This document shows, piece by piece, positions 1 to 8,378 of a DNA stretch of 64,000 nucleotides. Origin of the DNA: Bifidobacterium mongoliense DSM 21395. GTDB taxonomy: Bacteria; Actinomycetota; Actinomycetes; Actinomycetales; Bifidobacteriaceae. A model generated the notes under the pieces. It saw nothing but the letters and a program-made list of their open reading frames with translations, was not told the DNA's origin and searched no databases. Within the stretch, counting starts at the first letter, position 1. The number at the start of each line of letters is the position of its first letter. Made by a program: the position numbers and the translations under genes. Location of the stretch: the NCBI RefSeq assembly GCF_000741285.1, contig NZ_JGZE01000018.1, forward strand, positions 27,993 through 91,992, written 5' to 3'.

Positions 1-680
1 TCACCGGCTGGGTGGATGTCCCGCTGACCGAGAAGGGCGTCGAGGAAGCCAAGCACGGTGGCCAACTGCTCAAGAAGAAGAACGTTCTTCCCGACATCGT
101 GTTCACGTCGCTGCTGCGTCGCGCGATCAACACCGCGAACTACGCCCTTGACGAGGCCGACCGCCTGTGGATTCCGGTCCAGCGCAGCTGGCGCCTCAAC
201 GAGCGTCACTACGGCGCGCTGCAGGGCAAGAACAAGTCGGAGATCCGCCAGGAGTACGGCGATGAGAAGTTCATGATCTGGCGTCGTTCATATGCGACCC
301 CGCCGCCCGAGATCGATCCCAACGATCAGTTCTCCCAGAACAACGATCCGCGCTACGCCGGCGATCCGGTGCCGGAGGCCGAGGCCCTGGCCAACGTCGT
401 CGCCCGCGTCATGCCGTATTGGAAGTCGGACATCGTTCCCGAACTGCAGTCCGGCAAGACCGTCATGATCGCCGCCCACGGCAATTCGCTGCGCGCCATC
501 GTGAAGATGCTCGATAACCTGAGCGAAGAGGAGATCTCGAAGGTCAACATCCCGACGGGCATCCCGCTGCTGTACGAGCTTGACGAGAACTTCAAGCCGA
601 TCAAGCCCCGCGGCGAGTATCTCGACCCCGCCGCCGCAGCTGCCGGCGCCGCCGCCGTCGCCGCCCAGGGACAGAAGTGA
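1..680 (+). CDS. gpmA: 2,3-bisphosphoglycerate-dependent phosphoglycerate mutase (5' end cut by window)
   Basis: Interconverts 3- and 2-phosphoglycerate in glycolysis, in the cytosol. The reading frame is already open at base 3 ([12 protein letters not shown]), so the N-terminus with the phospho-accepting RHG motif lies outside the window. Visible family landmarks are the ERHYGALQG segment and the second catalytic His in AAHGNSLRA. The C-terminus ends in an Ala-rich tail. It is followed by two hairpins and the convergent phoU. In mycobacteria gpm1 also lies next to the phosphate-sensing genes, which fits this neighbourhood. Confidence 0.95.
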   Translation, partial: TGWVDVPLTEKGVEEAKHGGQLLKKKNVLPDIVFTSLLRRAINTANYALDEADRLWIPVQRSWRLNERHYGALQGKNKSEIRQEYGDEKFMIWRRSYATPPPEIDPNDQFSQNNDPRYAGDPVPEAEALANVVARVMPYWKSDIVPELQSGKTVMIAAHGNSLRAIVKMLDNLSEEEISKVNIPTGIPLLYELDENFKPIKPRGEYLDPAAAAAGAAAVAAQGQK

Positions 681-722
681 TCTGAGGGTCCGGCGTCCGT
701 TCACGGGCGCAGGGCCTGGTGA

Positions 723-750
723 GGCGAGATGTCCGGCAGGGCATCTCGCC
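723..750. terminator. hairpin downstream of gpmA
   Basis: A 9-bp perfect stem (GGCGAGATG / CATCTCGCC) with a 10-nt loop lies 42 bases after the gpmA stop. There is no clear U tract, so it may only assist the stronger hairpin that follows. Confidence 0.45.
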
Positions 751-761
751 ATATGCACTGA

Positions 762-806
762 ATATGACTGAGGGGAACCGTTATCAACGGTTCCCCTCAG
801 TCATAT
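762..806. terminator. bidirectional terminator between gpmA and phoU
   Basis: A perfect 21-bp stem (762-782 with 786-806) closes a 3-nt loop between the convergent gpmA and phoU genes. The arms begin and end with AT-rich runs, so it can act as a terminator from either side. Confidence 0.85.
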
Positions 807-823
807 CGGCCGGCGCTCGGTCA

Positions 824-1504
824 TCAGTCGATGTCGGTGCCTTCGTCGCGCTGCGGTTCCTTGGAGGGGTCGAAGCCCGAAACGATGTAGACCACACGGC
901 GGGCGGCGGACACGGCGTGGTCGCCGAGACGCTCCATGAACCTGCCGATGAGCACCACGTCGATGAGCTGCTGGTTGGTGCCGCTCCAGTCGTCGCTGAG
1001 CGCGAATTCGAACGTCTGGTGGTGCAGTTTGTCGAGTGTGTCGTCGTCGGTGATGATGCTTTCGGCGACCGCGGCGTCGCGGTCCATCAGCATGCTGACC
1101 AGACGATCGGCTGTCATGTTCAGGAAATCGCGCATCTTGCCGAACAACGGCTTCGCCCCCGCGGGGACGGGGCATTCGGGATAGGTGCGCCGTGAAGCCT
1201 CCGCGATGTGACGGGCCAGGTCGCCCATGCGTTCGAAGGTCGAGGCCAGTCGCATGGAGGCGACGACGACGCGCAGATCGGTGGCCACCGGGTTCTGTTT
1301 GGCCAACAGCCTGACGCACTGGTCGATGATGCTCGATTCGAGTGCATCGATTTCGATGTCCCCGTCGATCACCCGTTGCGCCGCGTCGATGTCGCCGTCG
1401 ATGAGGGAGTCTCCGGCGAGTGTGATCGCCGTGCGCACCAACTGCGCCATATGGTCGAGGTCGTCGGCGACGGCTTTGAGCTCTTCGTTGAAAATAACAC
1501 GCAT
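824..1504 (-). CDS. phoU: phosphate transport/signalling regulator PhoU
   Basis: A cytosolic all-helical adaptor that links the Pst phosphate transporter to the PhoR-type kinase and keeps the Pho response off when phosphate is ample. The 226-residue length is typical, with two PhoU repeats; the repeated RMGDLARHI and RLGDHAVS segments are the metal-binding helices (E/DxxxD). The start MRVIFNEELKAV was chosen because AGGAAGG precedes it at a suitable distance and because longer in-frame N-termini run into the divergent promoter region. It is divergent from the sensor kinase at 1683, an arrangement like phoU next to senX3 in other actinobacteria. Confidence 0.93.
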   Translation of the reverse strand: MRVIFNEELKAVADDLDHMAQLVRTAITLAGDSLIDGDIDAAQRVIDGDIEIDALESSIIDQCVRLLAKQNPVATDLRVVVASMRLASTFERMGDLARHIAEASRRTYPECPVPAGAKPLFGKMRDFLNMTADRLVSMLMDRDAAVAESIITDDDTLDKLHHQTFEFALSDDWSGTNQQLIDVVLIGRFMERLGDHAVSAARRVVYIVSGFDPSKEPQRDEGTDID

Positions 1505-1589
1505 GTTGCAGCCTTCCTGATCATCTGTGTAGTCCCAGTGTATGCGCACATGCCCACGCCACGGGCCGCGACATGTGGAATCCCGTGGT

Positions 1590-1634
1590 GTTCGCACAGA
1601 ATTCATCCGTGGGTTCACCCGGCGTTCATCTTCA
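1590..1634 (+). promoter_or_regulatory. PHO-box-like array of four 11-nt units
   Basis: Between divergent phoU and the sensor kinase are four units in the same orientation: GTTCGCACAGA (1590-1600), ATTCATCCGTG (1601-1611), GTTCACCCGGC (1613-1623) and GTTCATCTTCA (1624-1634). The 11-nt spacing and the GTTCAYCC core match the direct-repeat PHO boxes bound by PhoP in Streptomyces. It suggests that phoU and/or the kinase belong to the phosphate regulon. Assignment is by pattern only. Confidence 0.6.
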
Positions 1635-1682
1635 ACGCGTGTGGCGCTCCCGAGTGGTCCGTGGCTATGCGAGAATGGAGCC

Positions 1683-2960
1683 ATGTCCGCCTCCGATTCC
1701 TCCGTTGTGATCTTCGTGCTCTTCGGTCTTCTGGCCGTCACGTTGGTGGGTGCGGCGATCTACATGCTTTATGACCGAGCCGTCGGGGTGGTGGTACGCC
1801 TGTTGCCACGGCTGCATCTGTCCCGAGTGTTCGCGACGCTGCGGCAGCGCATCGGCGGCCGGGTCCCCGATGATGATGAGCAGTCCGATGATCTCGATGA
1901 TTCCACGGCCGCGTTGATCGCCATGCTTGACGTCGCTTCGGTCGTCGTGGATGCCACGGACGGCGTCGTGCAGGCCAATCCCGATGCCTATGCGCTCGGC
2001 GTCGTCGATGATGACGCCATCGTCAACGACACCGTCCGCCAGGCCGTGCGCGACGTGCGTGAGCATGGGGGCAGGCGCAGCTTCGATCTGACGACCGCCA
2101 CGCCGGAGCGCTTCGTGCCGACGATGCCCGATGCCCCGGGTCATACGCGGCATCAGCGCGACATGCAGGCGGTGAGCCGGCCGAACTGGATCAAGGTGAC
2201 GGTGGGCCGGCTCAACAGCCGAATCGTCGTGGTGCTGCTCAACGATGTCAGCGAGGAGATGCGCTTCGCCCAGACCCGTGATTCATTCATCGTGAACGTC
2301 TCCGAACAGCTGTTGGCACCGTCGGAGCATCTCGAGCATCTCGCCGACAGCCTCGAGGCCGAGGATCTCGATGTCGACCGTGTGCGGGCCCAGGCTCGAG
2401 AGGTGCGGCGTTCGAGTCGGTACATGAGCCATATGGTCTCCGATCTGCTGCTGCTGATCAAGGCGCAGGAACCGGTGACCCCGTCCGAGGCGAACCGGCT
2501 GCTGGTCGGCGAGCAGTTGCGCGCCGTGGTCGACGGTTTGCAGGACGAGTCACGCCGGTTGGGCGTTGACATCGTCGTGGCGTGCGACCCCGGCCTGTGC
2601 CTCAACGGCGATGCCGTGCAGATACGCGCCGCCGTGCGTAAACTCCTGGATAATGCGATGGCGTACTCGCCTCGGGGTGCTTCGGTCAGTGTGACGGCGG
2701 GGTTGTCGAAGGACGGCGGCCACGTCATCATCCGCGTGATCGACCGCGGACCGGGCATCGCCAAAGCGGATCAGAGCCGGGTGTTCGAGCGCTTCTACCG
2801 CGGCGGCAATCAGAACGATCGTACGCGCGAGGGCATTGGTCTGGGTCTCGCCATCGTCAAACACGTGGCCCTGACGCACCATGGCACCGTCGCCCTATGG
2901 AGCGCTCCGGGGCAGGGCAGTACATTCAGCATGACCCTACCGGTCGCGCAAGGGCGGTGA
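1683..2960 (+). CDS. PhoR/SenX3-like sensor histidine kinase lacking the canonical phospho-acceptor His
   Basis: 425 residues. One N-terminal membrane segment (about residues 8-30) is followed by a PAS-like region (80-190), a DHp-like helical region (195-262) and an intact HATPase domain: N box DNA at 323, G1 DRGPGIA at 354, F box FERFYR at 368, G2 GIGLGLA at 384. In the H box the family pattern VSHELxTP is replaced by VSEQLLAP, so residue 208 is Glu (GAA at 2304-2306) and no His sits in register. No response regulator gene is adjacent. ATP binding looks possible but normal autophosphorylation does not; it may act by dimerising with another kinase or as a non-phosphorylating partner of PhoU. 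Start ATG at 1683 has GGAG just upstream. Confidence 0.85.
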   Translation: MSASDSSVVIFVLFGLLAVTLVGAAIYMLYDRAVGVVVRLLPRLHLSRVFATLRQRIGGRVPDDDEQSDDLDDSTAALIAMLDVASVVVDATDGVVQANPDAYALGVVDDDAIVNDTVRQAVRDVREHGGRRSFDLTTATPERFVPTMPDAPGHTRHQRDMQAVSRPNWIKVTVGRLNSRIVVVLLNDVSEEMRFAQTRDSFIVNVSEQLLAPSEHLEHLADSLEAEDLDVDRVRAQAREVRRSSRYMSHMVSDLLLLIKAQEPVTPSEANRLLVGEQLRAVVDGLQDESRRLGVDIVVACDPGLCLNGDAVQIRAAVRKLLDNAMAYSPRGASVSVTAGLSKDGGHVIIRVIDRGPGIAKADQSRVFERFYRGGNQNDRTREGIGLGLAIVKHVALTHHGTVALWSAPGQGSTFSMTLPVAQGR

Positions 2961-2990
2961 CGGCGCGGATGCAGGGGCGCTGACCGTGGG

Positions 2991-3251
2991 CTAGGCGCCC
3001 AGTTTGCGATAGTTGCAGCGGTCGAAGTGCTCCCAGATCAGCAGCGCGATGCCGACGACGATGCCGGCGAGGCATATCTGCAGATAGGGCATCGCATGCA
3101 GGCCCACGGCCAGCAGGACGGCACAGACGATGGCCGCCACGACCCAAGCGCCGATGCCCACCAGAAAGACCGTCCGCAAATCGACACGAACCGGCTGTGG
3201 TGATGCCCTGCGCGCCTCCGGATTGACGATGGGTGCGAATTTCATATTCAT
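2991..3251 (-). CDS. DUF2530-like small membrane protein
   Basis: About 86 residues. A hydrophilic N-terminus is followed by two membrane segments (VFLVGIGAWVVAAIVCAVLL and MPYLQICLAGIVVGIALLIW) and a short basic C-terminal tail (HFDRCNYRKLGA). The length and layout match the actinobacterial DUF2530 family, whose function is unknown. It converges with the sensor kinase. Either of two nearby ATGs (3251 or 3245) may be the start; no strong ribosome site separates them. Confidence 0.7.
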   Translation of the reverse strand: MNMKFAPIVNPEARRASPQPVRVDLRTVFLVGIGAWVVAAIVCAVLLAVGLHAMPYLQICLAGIVVGIALLIWEHFDRCNYRKLGA

Positions 3252-3313
3252 CACACTAGCCGCGGGGGTAACCTTGGGAGGGTCCATATGAGCGCATGGA
3301 GAGGAGGGTGCCG

Positions 3314-4774
3314 GTGTTCGTGATGCATCCGGTCGCCAAACCCTACGCGTGGGGGTCCCATACACGGCTGCAGACCATGTTCTCCACGACGCCCGAGGCG
3401 GGGCTCGAGGGTCCGCTCGCCGAGATGTGGTTCAGCGGGCATCAGCAGTGGCCCTCTTCGATCGATATGACGACCGGTGACCGCACGCCGTTGACCAGCC
3501 TGATTCAGGGGGACCCCGGGCGTTTGGTCGGGCCTCGCGACTCGGCACGGTTCGGGCCCGTGCTGCCGTATCTGCTGAAAGTCATCTCGGCGCGCATCCC
3601 CCTGTCCCTGCAGGTCCATCCGGTCGCATTCGAGGCGAGGGCGGGCTTCAACGCGGAGAACGCCGCCGGCATACCTTCGGATGATCCGAAGCGATCGTTC
3701 CGTGATGCGGTCGAGAAATGCGAGATGATCGTCGCCCTCGAGCCGTTCGAGGCCGTGGTCGGTTTCGCCCCCATACCTTCCATGCTGCGCAATCTCAGGC
3801 TCGTCGACCACCCGGTGGCCCGAGTGATGGTCGATGCCCTGTCCCGACGGTTCTCCATGCGGGCGAGCGGTCAGGAGGATTTCTCGGAGGCCGAGGCCAT
3901 GATGCCCATGTCCGCAGCCGTGTGGCCCGAATCGAGTCGTCAGGTGTTCCGCGCGTTTCATGCGGCCGTCACCGCCGCACCTGATTCCGGCCTGATCGAT
4001 GCGTTGATCGATGCCGGAGGCAGGGCCATGCTGCCGCATTCGCGCCTGTCGTTCGCCTACGCGGTGGCCGCCGCCCGGGACTTTCCCGACGATCCGAGCG
4101 TGCTCAGTCTGCTCATGCTCAACCCCGTGTCGCTCGACGAGGGGGAGTCCGTGTTCATCCCCGCCGGCACGCCGCACGCCTACATCCATGGCACGGGCGT
4201 CGAGATCATGACGAATTCCGACAATGTGCTGCGCGCCGGCATGACGGTGAAGCACAAGGACATCGGCAATCTGCTGCACACCCTCAATTGCGCGCCGTCG
4301 GCGCCGATCGACCCCGTGGCCAAGAACCTCGTCACGCTGATGATGCGCGATACCGTGGTCTACAAGCCGGGCGTCGAGGCGTTCATGCTCGCCTATGGCC
4401 ATGTCGATGAGCGGCACGGCCAGTGGGCGATGCCGGAGCGCCTGATACGGCGATACGGCAAGCTGATCCGTCAGATCGGTGTGGAGCGTACGATCCCGGC
4501 GGAGGCCGGACCCCGGGTGCTGCTGTGCACGGAGGGGCGCATACGGTGTTCAAGCCCTCGCGATGAGCGTGTCTTGCGGTGCGGCGAGGCGGTGTTCATC
4601 CCCGCTTGCGAAGGTGCGATATCGGTGAGTGCCGTCGGCGGGGATTCCACCAACAATCGCGTGGCTCAGACCGACATGCGGTCGTTCGCGGGCGGTGAGG
4701 GCGTCGAGGGCGGTGTCGAGGTGGACGGGGAACCGTCAAGCGGCTCCTATGTGGTCGCGTCCACCCAGTTGTGA
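3314..4774 (+). CDS. manA: mannose-6-phosphate isomerase, class I
   Basis: Zinc-dependent cytosolic isomerase that interconverts mannose-6-P and fructose-6-P. Family landmarks are the N-terminal KPYAWGSHTRL, the metal-site SLQVHP stretch and the signature FIPAGTPHAYIHG. It is about 486 residues, somewhat longer than many type I enzymes, with an acidic/Gly tail. GTG at 3314 was taken as start because GAGGAGG lies 6 bases upstream; ATG at 3296 is an in-frame alternative. It ends at a strong terminator shared with convergent serC. Confidence 0.92.
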   Translation: MFVMHPVAKPYAWGSHTRLQTMFSTTPEAGLEGPLAEMWFSGHQQWPSSIDMTTGDRTPLTSLIQGDPGRLVGPRDSARFGPVLPYLLKVISARIPLSLQVHPVAFEARAGFNAENAAGIPSDDPKRSFRDAVEKCEMIVALEPFEAVVGFAPIPSMLRNLRLVDHPVARVMVDALSRRFSMRASGQEDFSEAEAMMPMSAAVWPESSRQVFRAFHAAVTAAPDSGLIDALIDAGGRAMLPHSRLSFAYAVAAARDFPDDPSVLSLLMLNPVSLDEGESVFIPAGTPHAYIHGTGVEIMTNSDNVLRAGMTVKHKDIGNLLHTLNCAPSAPIDPVAKNLVTLMMRDTVVYKPGVEAFMLAYGHVDERHGQWAMPERLIRRYGKLIRQIGVERTIPAEAGPRVLLCTEGRIRCSSPRDERVLRCGEAVFIPACEGAISVSAVGGDSTNNRVAQTDMRSFAGGEGVEGGVEVDGEPSSGSYVVASTQL

Positions 4775-4807
4775 TCCGTGCCGCCATCGTTGGGAGGCGG
4801 CACGGAT
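4774..4807. terminator. bidirectional terminator between manA and serC
   Basis: A 12-bp perfect GC-rich stem (ATCCGTGCCGCC with GGCGGCACGGAT) and 10-nt loop fill the gap between the convergent manA and serC stops. Confidence 0.8.
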
Positions 4808-4818
4808 TCACCTGGGGC

Positions 4819-5967
4819 TCAGCGATGCTCGACCACGTAGTCGATGCAATGCGTGAGTGCCTCGACGTCGCCCGGTTCGACCGAGGGGAAGACCCCGACG
4901 CGCAGTTGGTTGCGGCCGAGTTTGCGGTATCCGAAGGTATCCCTGATGCCGTTCGCCGCGAGTGCTGCGACGATCTCGTTCGCGTCGATGGCGTCGTCCA
5001 GGTCAATCGTCACGACGGCGTGTGAGCGTGCGTCGGGATCGGTGACGAACGGTGCGGCGAAATCGCTGCGTGTCGCCCAGGAATATAGAGTCTCGGCCGA
5101 TTGCGTGCATCGTGCCGTGGACCACGTCAGACCGCCCTTGTCGTTCAACCAACGCACCTGCCGTTCCAGCATGATGAGCGTGGCGATGGCCGGGGTATTG
5201 AGTGTCTGATGTTTGCGCGAATTGTTGATCGCCAGTTGCAGCGACAGGAATCGGGGTATCCACCGGGCGGAGCCCGCCTCGTTCGCCTCCCGCTGGATGA
5301 TGTCGGCTCGCTCGATGGCGGCGGGGGAGAGCATGGCGATCCAGAGACCACCATCCGATCCCAGTGCCTTCTGAGGCGAGCAGTAGTAGGCGTCCGTCTG
5401 CGTGATATCGACGGGCAGGGCCGCGGCGCCGCTGGTGGCGTCGATGATCGTCAAGGCACCTTGTTCCGCGCTGCCGGCGACCCGTCTCACGGGTGCCGCC
5501 ACGCCGGTCGATGTCTCGTTATGCGCCCAGCAGTAAGCGTCCACGGCATCCATGTACTCGGGGAGGCGATAGGTGCCCGGCCGGGATTCGTAGATCGCCG
5601 GGTCGTCGATGAAGGGTGCGGCCGCCATCGTGGTGGCGAAGGACCCGCTGAACGAACCGTAGCTGCCGCAGGCGGCGCGTTGACGCACCAAGCAGCAGGA
5701 GACGATGTCCCAGAACGCGCTGGCCCCGCCGTTGCCGAGCACGACCTCGTAGCCATCGGGCAACGAGAAGAGATCGTGCAACCCCTCCTGGATCGAAGCG
5801 ACCAGATGCTTGATTGGCGGCTGACGGTGAGAGGTGCCCATGAGGTCGGTGCCGGCCTCGAACAGGGTCCGCATCTGGTCGACGCGGATCTTGCTTGGAC
5901 CGGAGCCGAAACGACCATCGGAGGGCAATATGGAACGGGGGATTGTGACGGAATGCACCATGGTCAT
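4819..5967 (-). CDS. serC: phosphoserine aminotransferase
   Basis: PLP enzyme of serine biosynthesis that converts 3-phosphohydroxypyruvate and glutamate to phosphoserine and 2-oxoglutarate. The actinobacterial-type SerC pattern is clear: FGSGPSKIR near the N-terminus, GTSHRQPPIKHLV, and the Schiff-base Lys in YYCSPQKALGSDGG; the C-terminus FGYRKLGRNQLRVGVFPSVE is highly characteristic. About 382 residues if it starts at the MTMVHS Met; an upstream Met at 6039 is possible. It is divergent from the CHAP protein gene. Confidence 0.93.
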   Translation of the reverse strand: MTMVHSVTIPRSILPSDGRFGSGPSKIRVDQMRTLFEAGTDLMGTSHRQPPIKHLVASIQEGLHDLFSLPDGYEVVLGNGGASAFWDIVSCCLVRQRAACGSYGSFSGSFATTMAAAPFIDDPAIYESRPGTYRLPEYMDAVDAYCWAHNETSTGVAAPVRRVAGSAEQGALTIIDATSGAAALPVDITQTDAYYCSPQKALGSDGGLWIAMLSPAAIERADIIQREANEAGSARWIPRFLSLQLAINNSRKHQTLNTPAIATLIMLERQVRWLNDKGGLTWSTARCTQSAETLYSWATRSDFAAPFVTDPDARSHAVVTIDLDDAIDANEIVAALAANGIRDTFGYRKLGRNQLRVGVFPSVEPGDVEALTHCIDYVVEHR

Positions 5968-6276
5968 CAGGATAGCGCATGCGGTTGAGCCGTTCTGCGG
6001 AGTCGTCGTCATGTCGTCGTGATGATGGGCATAAGACACGCCGGAGGCCGGCGTGGAGGTATCTATTGGTGGAATGTGATGAAGGCCACGTATTCCAGTG
6101 CAGGGGCGGGGAAATCCTTGCCGGGTGTCGACCTCGTCGATGCGGCGGGTACCGTCGTCCAGTCACCCCGTCTTGTACAGTATCGCAGTGGAGCGTATTT
6201 GAGGTTTCCCCGTGAAACCCTCCTCAGGACCGTGGCAAGTCCCCGTCCCGAACCCCGACCAAGGAGCCAAACAGGT
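5968..6276 (+). promoter_or_regulatory. divergent intergenic region upstream of the CHAP-domain gene
   Basis: Holds no convincing gene. A sigma70-like promoter for the rightward gene is visible: TTGTAC (6173-6178), 17-nt spacer, TATTTG (6196-6201), about 75 bases before the ATG. A small inverted repeat (GAGGTTTC ... GAAACCCTC) follows at about 6200-6222. Confidence 0.4.
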
Positions 6277-7275
6277 ATGAAGCATGCGGCGCATAAAGCA
6301 ATGGCGCGAACGACTAGCCAAGCAATATCGTCTCAGTCACACTTGTCCCTGTTCTCGCTGATTCCCGGTGGTATCGGCTCGCACGGCGCGCATGGATCCC
6401 ATAGCGTCAAAGCCGCAGCCATGGCGCGTACGACCTCCGGCGATGTCGCCGAAGTCGCCGTCAGTTGGGATCTGGCGAAACAATTCAATGCCGTCGCTCC
6501 CGTCACTCGGCGTTCGATTCGCGAATCGGCGCAGGCCGCACAACGCAAGTCCATGGTCCTCACATCATCCTCGCTCGCCGCGCTCGTCGGCGCCGCGGCG
6601 ACGGCCATGTCGTTCTCCAACCCCATGGCATCCGTGGCAGCCGCGGAACGCGATCCCGCCACAACCACCACCGAGCTCAAGCGCGTGGAGTCCCAGGCCG
6701 TGTCACGGTCCGAGGATCGCACCGATCTGAGCGCAAACGGCTCCTCCTCCGTCTCCGCCCAGACCACCAATCAAGGCAGCTGGCAGCTGAGCGGCACGAA
6801 CACCGACGTCAAGGTCGATGGCATGACCAGGGCCACCGCCAACAATCCCCAGGTGGCCACATGGCTCGACGCCGACCAGGCCGATTTGCCCCGCGGGTTC
6901 GATCCCAACCACGCCACGGGTGACTCGGGCAACGCCTATGAATTCAGCCAGTGCACCTGGTGGGTGTACGTCAGGCGCCATCAACTCGGTCTGCCCGCCG
7001 GGTCTCATATGGGCAACGGCAACATGTGGGGCAATTCCGCTCGCGCCCTTGGATATTGGGTTGACCACACAGCGCGTCACGTCGGTGACATCATGGTGTT
7101 CGCCGCCGGTCAGGACGGCACGGATGCGACCTACGGCCATGTCGCGATCATCGAGAAGATCAACCCCGACGGCTCCGTCGAGACTTCGGAATGCGGCTCG
7201 GTCATGAACGGCAAGACCTATTCCCACACGTACAGCGCGGCTTCGGTCGCCCAGCACGACATCATTCATTACTGA
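6277..7275 (+). CDS. secreted CHAP-domain peptidoglycan amidase/endopeptidase
   Basis: 332 residues. The N-terminal part is Ser/Thr/Ala-rich and contains an export segment (SSLAALVGAAATAMSFS) rather far from the start, suggesting an unusually long n-region. The C-terminal CHAP domain (about residues 220-332) has the catalytic Cys in SQCTWWVYVRR and His in YGHVAIIEKI. Expected role is cleavage of peptidoglycan peptides at the cell surface during growth or separation. The start at 6277 follows AAGGAG. The NlpC/P60 gene comes next in the same direction; the two form a small cell-wall remodelling group. Confidence 0.85.
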   Translation: MKHAAHKAMARTTSQAISSQSHLSLFSLIPGGIGSHGAHGSHSVKAAAMARTTSGDVAEVAVSWDLAKQFNAVAPVTRRSIRESAQAAQRKSMVLTSSSLAALVGAAATAMSFSNPMASVAAAERDPATTTTELKRVESQAVSRSEDRTDLSANGSSSVSAQTTNQGSWQLSGTNTDVKVDGMTRATANNPQVATWLDADQADLPRGFDPNHATGDSGNAYEFSQCTWWVYVRRHQLGLPAGSHMGNGNMWGNSARALGYWVDHTARHVGDIMVFAAGQDGTDATYGHVAIIEKINPDGSVETSECGSVMNGKTYSHTYSAASVAQHDIIHY

Positions 7276-7450
7276 CGACACCGAGTGGGGCGTCTGAGAC
7301 GCGATCATGACGTCATCGGCGTGCCGAGCGTCACGGTAATCCAATTACGGTTTCCGATAACCGTCACCTTCGGCGTGTTCCGAGCGATGATAGGGTATGT
7401 GGGGCGACCGGCTCGAGGATTATCGGATTCGTGTGCTACGTTGGTGCCCG

Positions 7451-8215
7451 ATGATGAAACTAACGAAGTCCCTTTCGACAGGTATCGCCATATTGGCCTC
7501 TGCCACGATGCTCTCCGTGTTTGTTCCGGCCGCTACGGCGGTGGGTCAGGGCAACGGTGCCGTGGCTTCAGCTCGTTCGTTCAGGGTCCAGGCACCCCGG
7601 AAGAACCTCCTCCAGGAGTCTGTCTCGACTACGGTCGACGGCAGTTCTCCGTGGACGCTCACATCCTTTAAGACGGATGTTCCCAAGACGCAAAGTCCAG
7701 CCGAGAAGACAGCGGACGAAGCTGCCCGTGCCGCTGCTCAACGCCAGGCCGAGCAGGCTGCAGCTGCAGCACAGCAGGCCGCTGCAAGTCGTTCCGAGGA
7801 ACGTCAGCCGATAACCAATTCCGCACCGGCGGCGACGTCCTATAACCCGCCGGCTCCCAATAGCGCCACCGCCAGTGGCGTGGTAGGTTACGCGAATTCC
7901 TTTGTTGGTCATGTTCCTTATGTCTATGGTGGCAATGACACGAAGGGATGGGATTGCTCGGGTTTTGTGAAGTATGTATTCGCCAGTATCGGTATCAATT
8001 TACCGCGTACCTCTGGTGCACAGGCTATGGTTGGCAGTTCTGTGAGCGATATTAATGCAGCTCAACCGGGCGACATCATCGCAAATGGCATGCATGCCGG
8101 TATCTACATCGGCAATGGCATGGTCGTGAACGCGTTGAATGAGAGCGCAGGTACCGCATTGACCCCCGTTAGTGTCGCTTTCACCGGCGGCTATTCGATT
8201 CGGCGAGTGCTGTAG
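7451..8215 (+). CDS. secreted NlpC/P60 cell-wall peptidase
   Basis: 254 residues. A clear signal peptide (MMKLTKSLSTGIAILASATM...VPAATA) is followed by a Ala/Gln-rich linker (residues about 80-120) and a C-terminal NlpC/P60 domain with the catalytic Cys in KGWDCSGFVKYVF and His in NGMHAGIYIGNG. It hydrolyses peptidoglycan stem peptides, probably gamma-D-Glu-diaminoacyl bonds. The catalytic half (from about 7860) is noticeably poorer in GC than the first half and than neighbouring genes. Two tandem ATGs (7451, 7454) are possible starts. A Rho-independent terminator follows at once. Confidence 0.9.
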   Translation: MMKLTKSLSTGIAILASATMLSVFVPAATAVGQGNGAVASARSFRVQAPRKNLLQESVSTTVDGSSPWTLTSFKTDVPKTQSPAEKTADEAARAAAQRQAEQAAAAAQQAAASRSEERQPITNSAPAATSYNPPAPNSATASGVVGYANSFVGHVPYVYGGNDTKGWDCSGFVKYVFASIGINLPRTSGAQAMVGSSVSDINAAQPGDIIANGMHAGIYIGNGMVVNALNESAGTALTPVSVAFTGGYSIRRVL

Positions 8216-8238
8216 AGATTAGAATTTCGTAGTTTTGA

Positions 8239-8262
8239 GGCGCACCTTCGGGTGCGCCTTTT
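8239..8262 (+). terminator. Rho-independent terminator after the NlpC/P60 gene
   Basis: GGCGCACC stem, TTCG tetraloop, GGTGCGCC stem, followed by TTTT. Confidence 0.92.
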
Positions 8263-8378
8263 GCGTACCCGATTCGGATCGCCCCGGCGTTTTCAGTGGA
8301 ATCACAGTACAGCGAGTATTCTTGGTGGTATCGAAGCGCACTGGCGCTATTGATGACAAAGACCATAAGGAGGTCATC

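Noticed and set aside
7276..7450. A c-di-AMP (ydaO-type) riboswitch before the NlpC/P60 gene, as in some actinobacteria
   Set aside because: The gap is only about 175 bases and the conserved riboswitch blocks are not visible.
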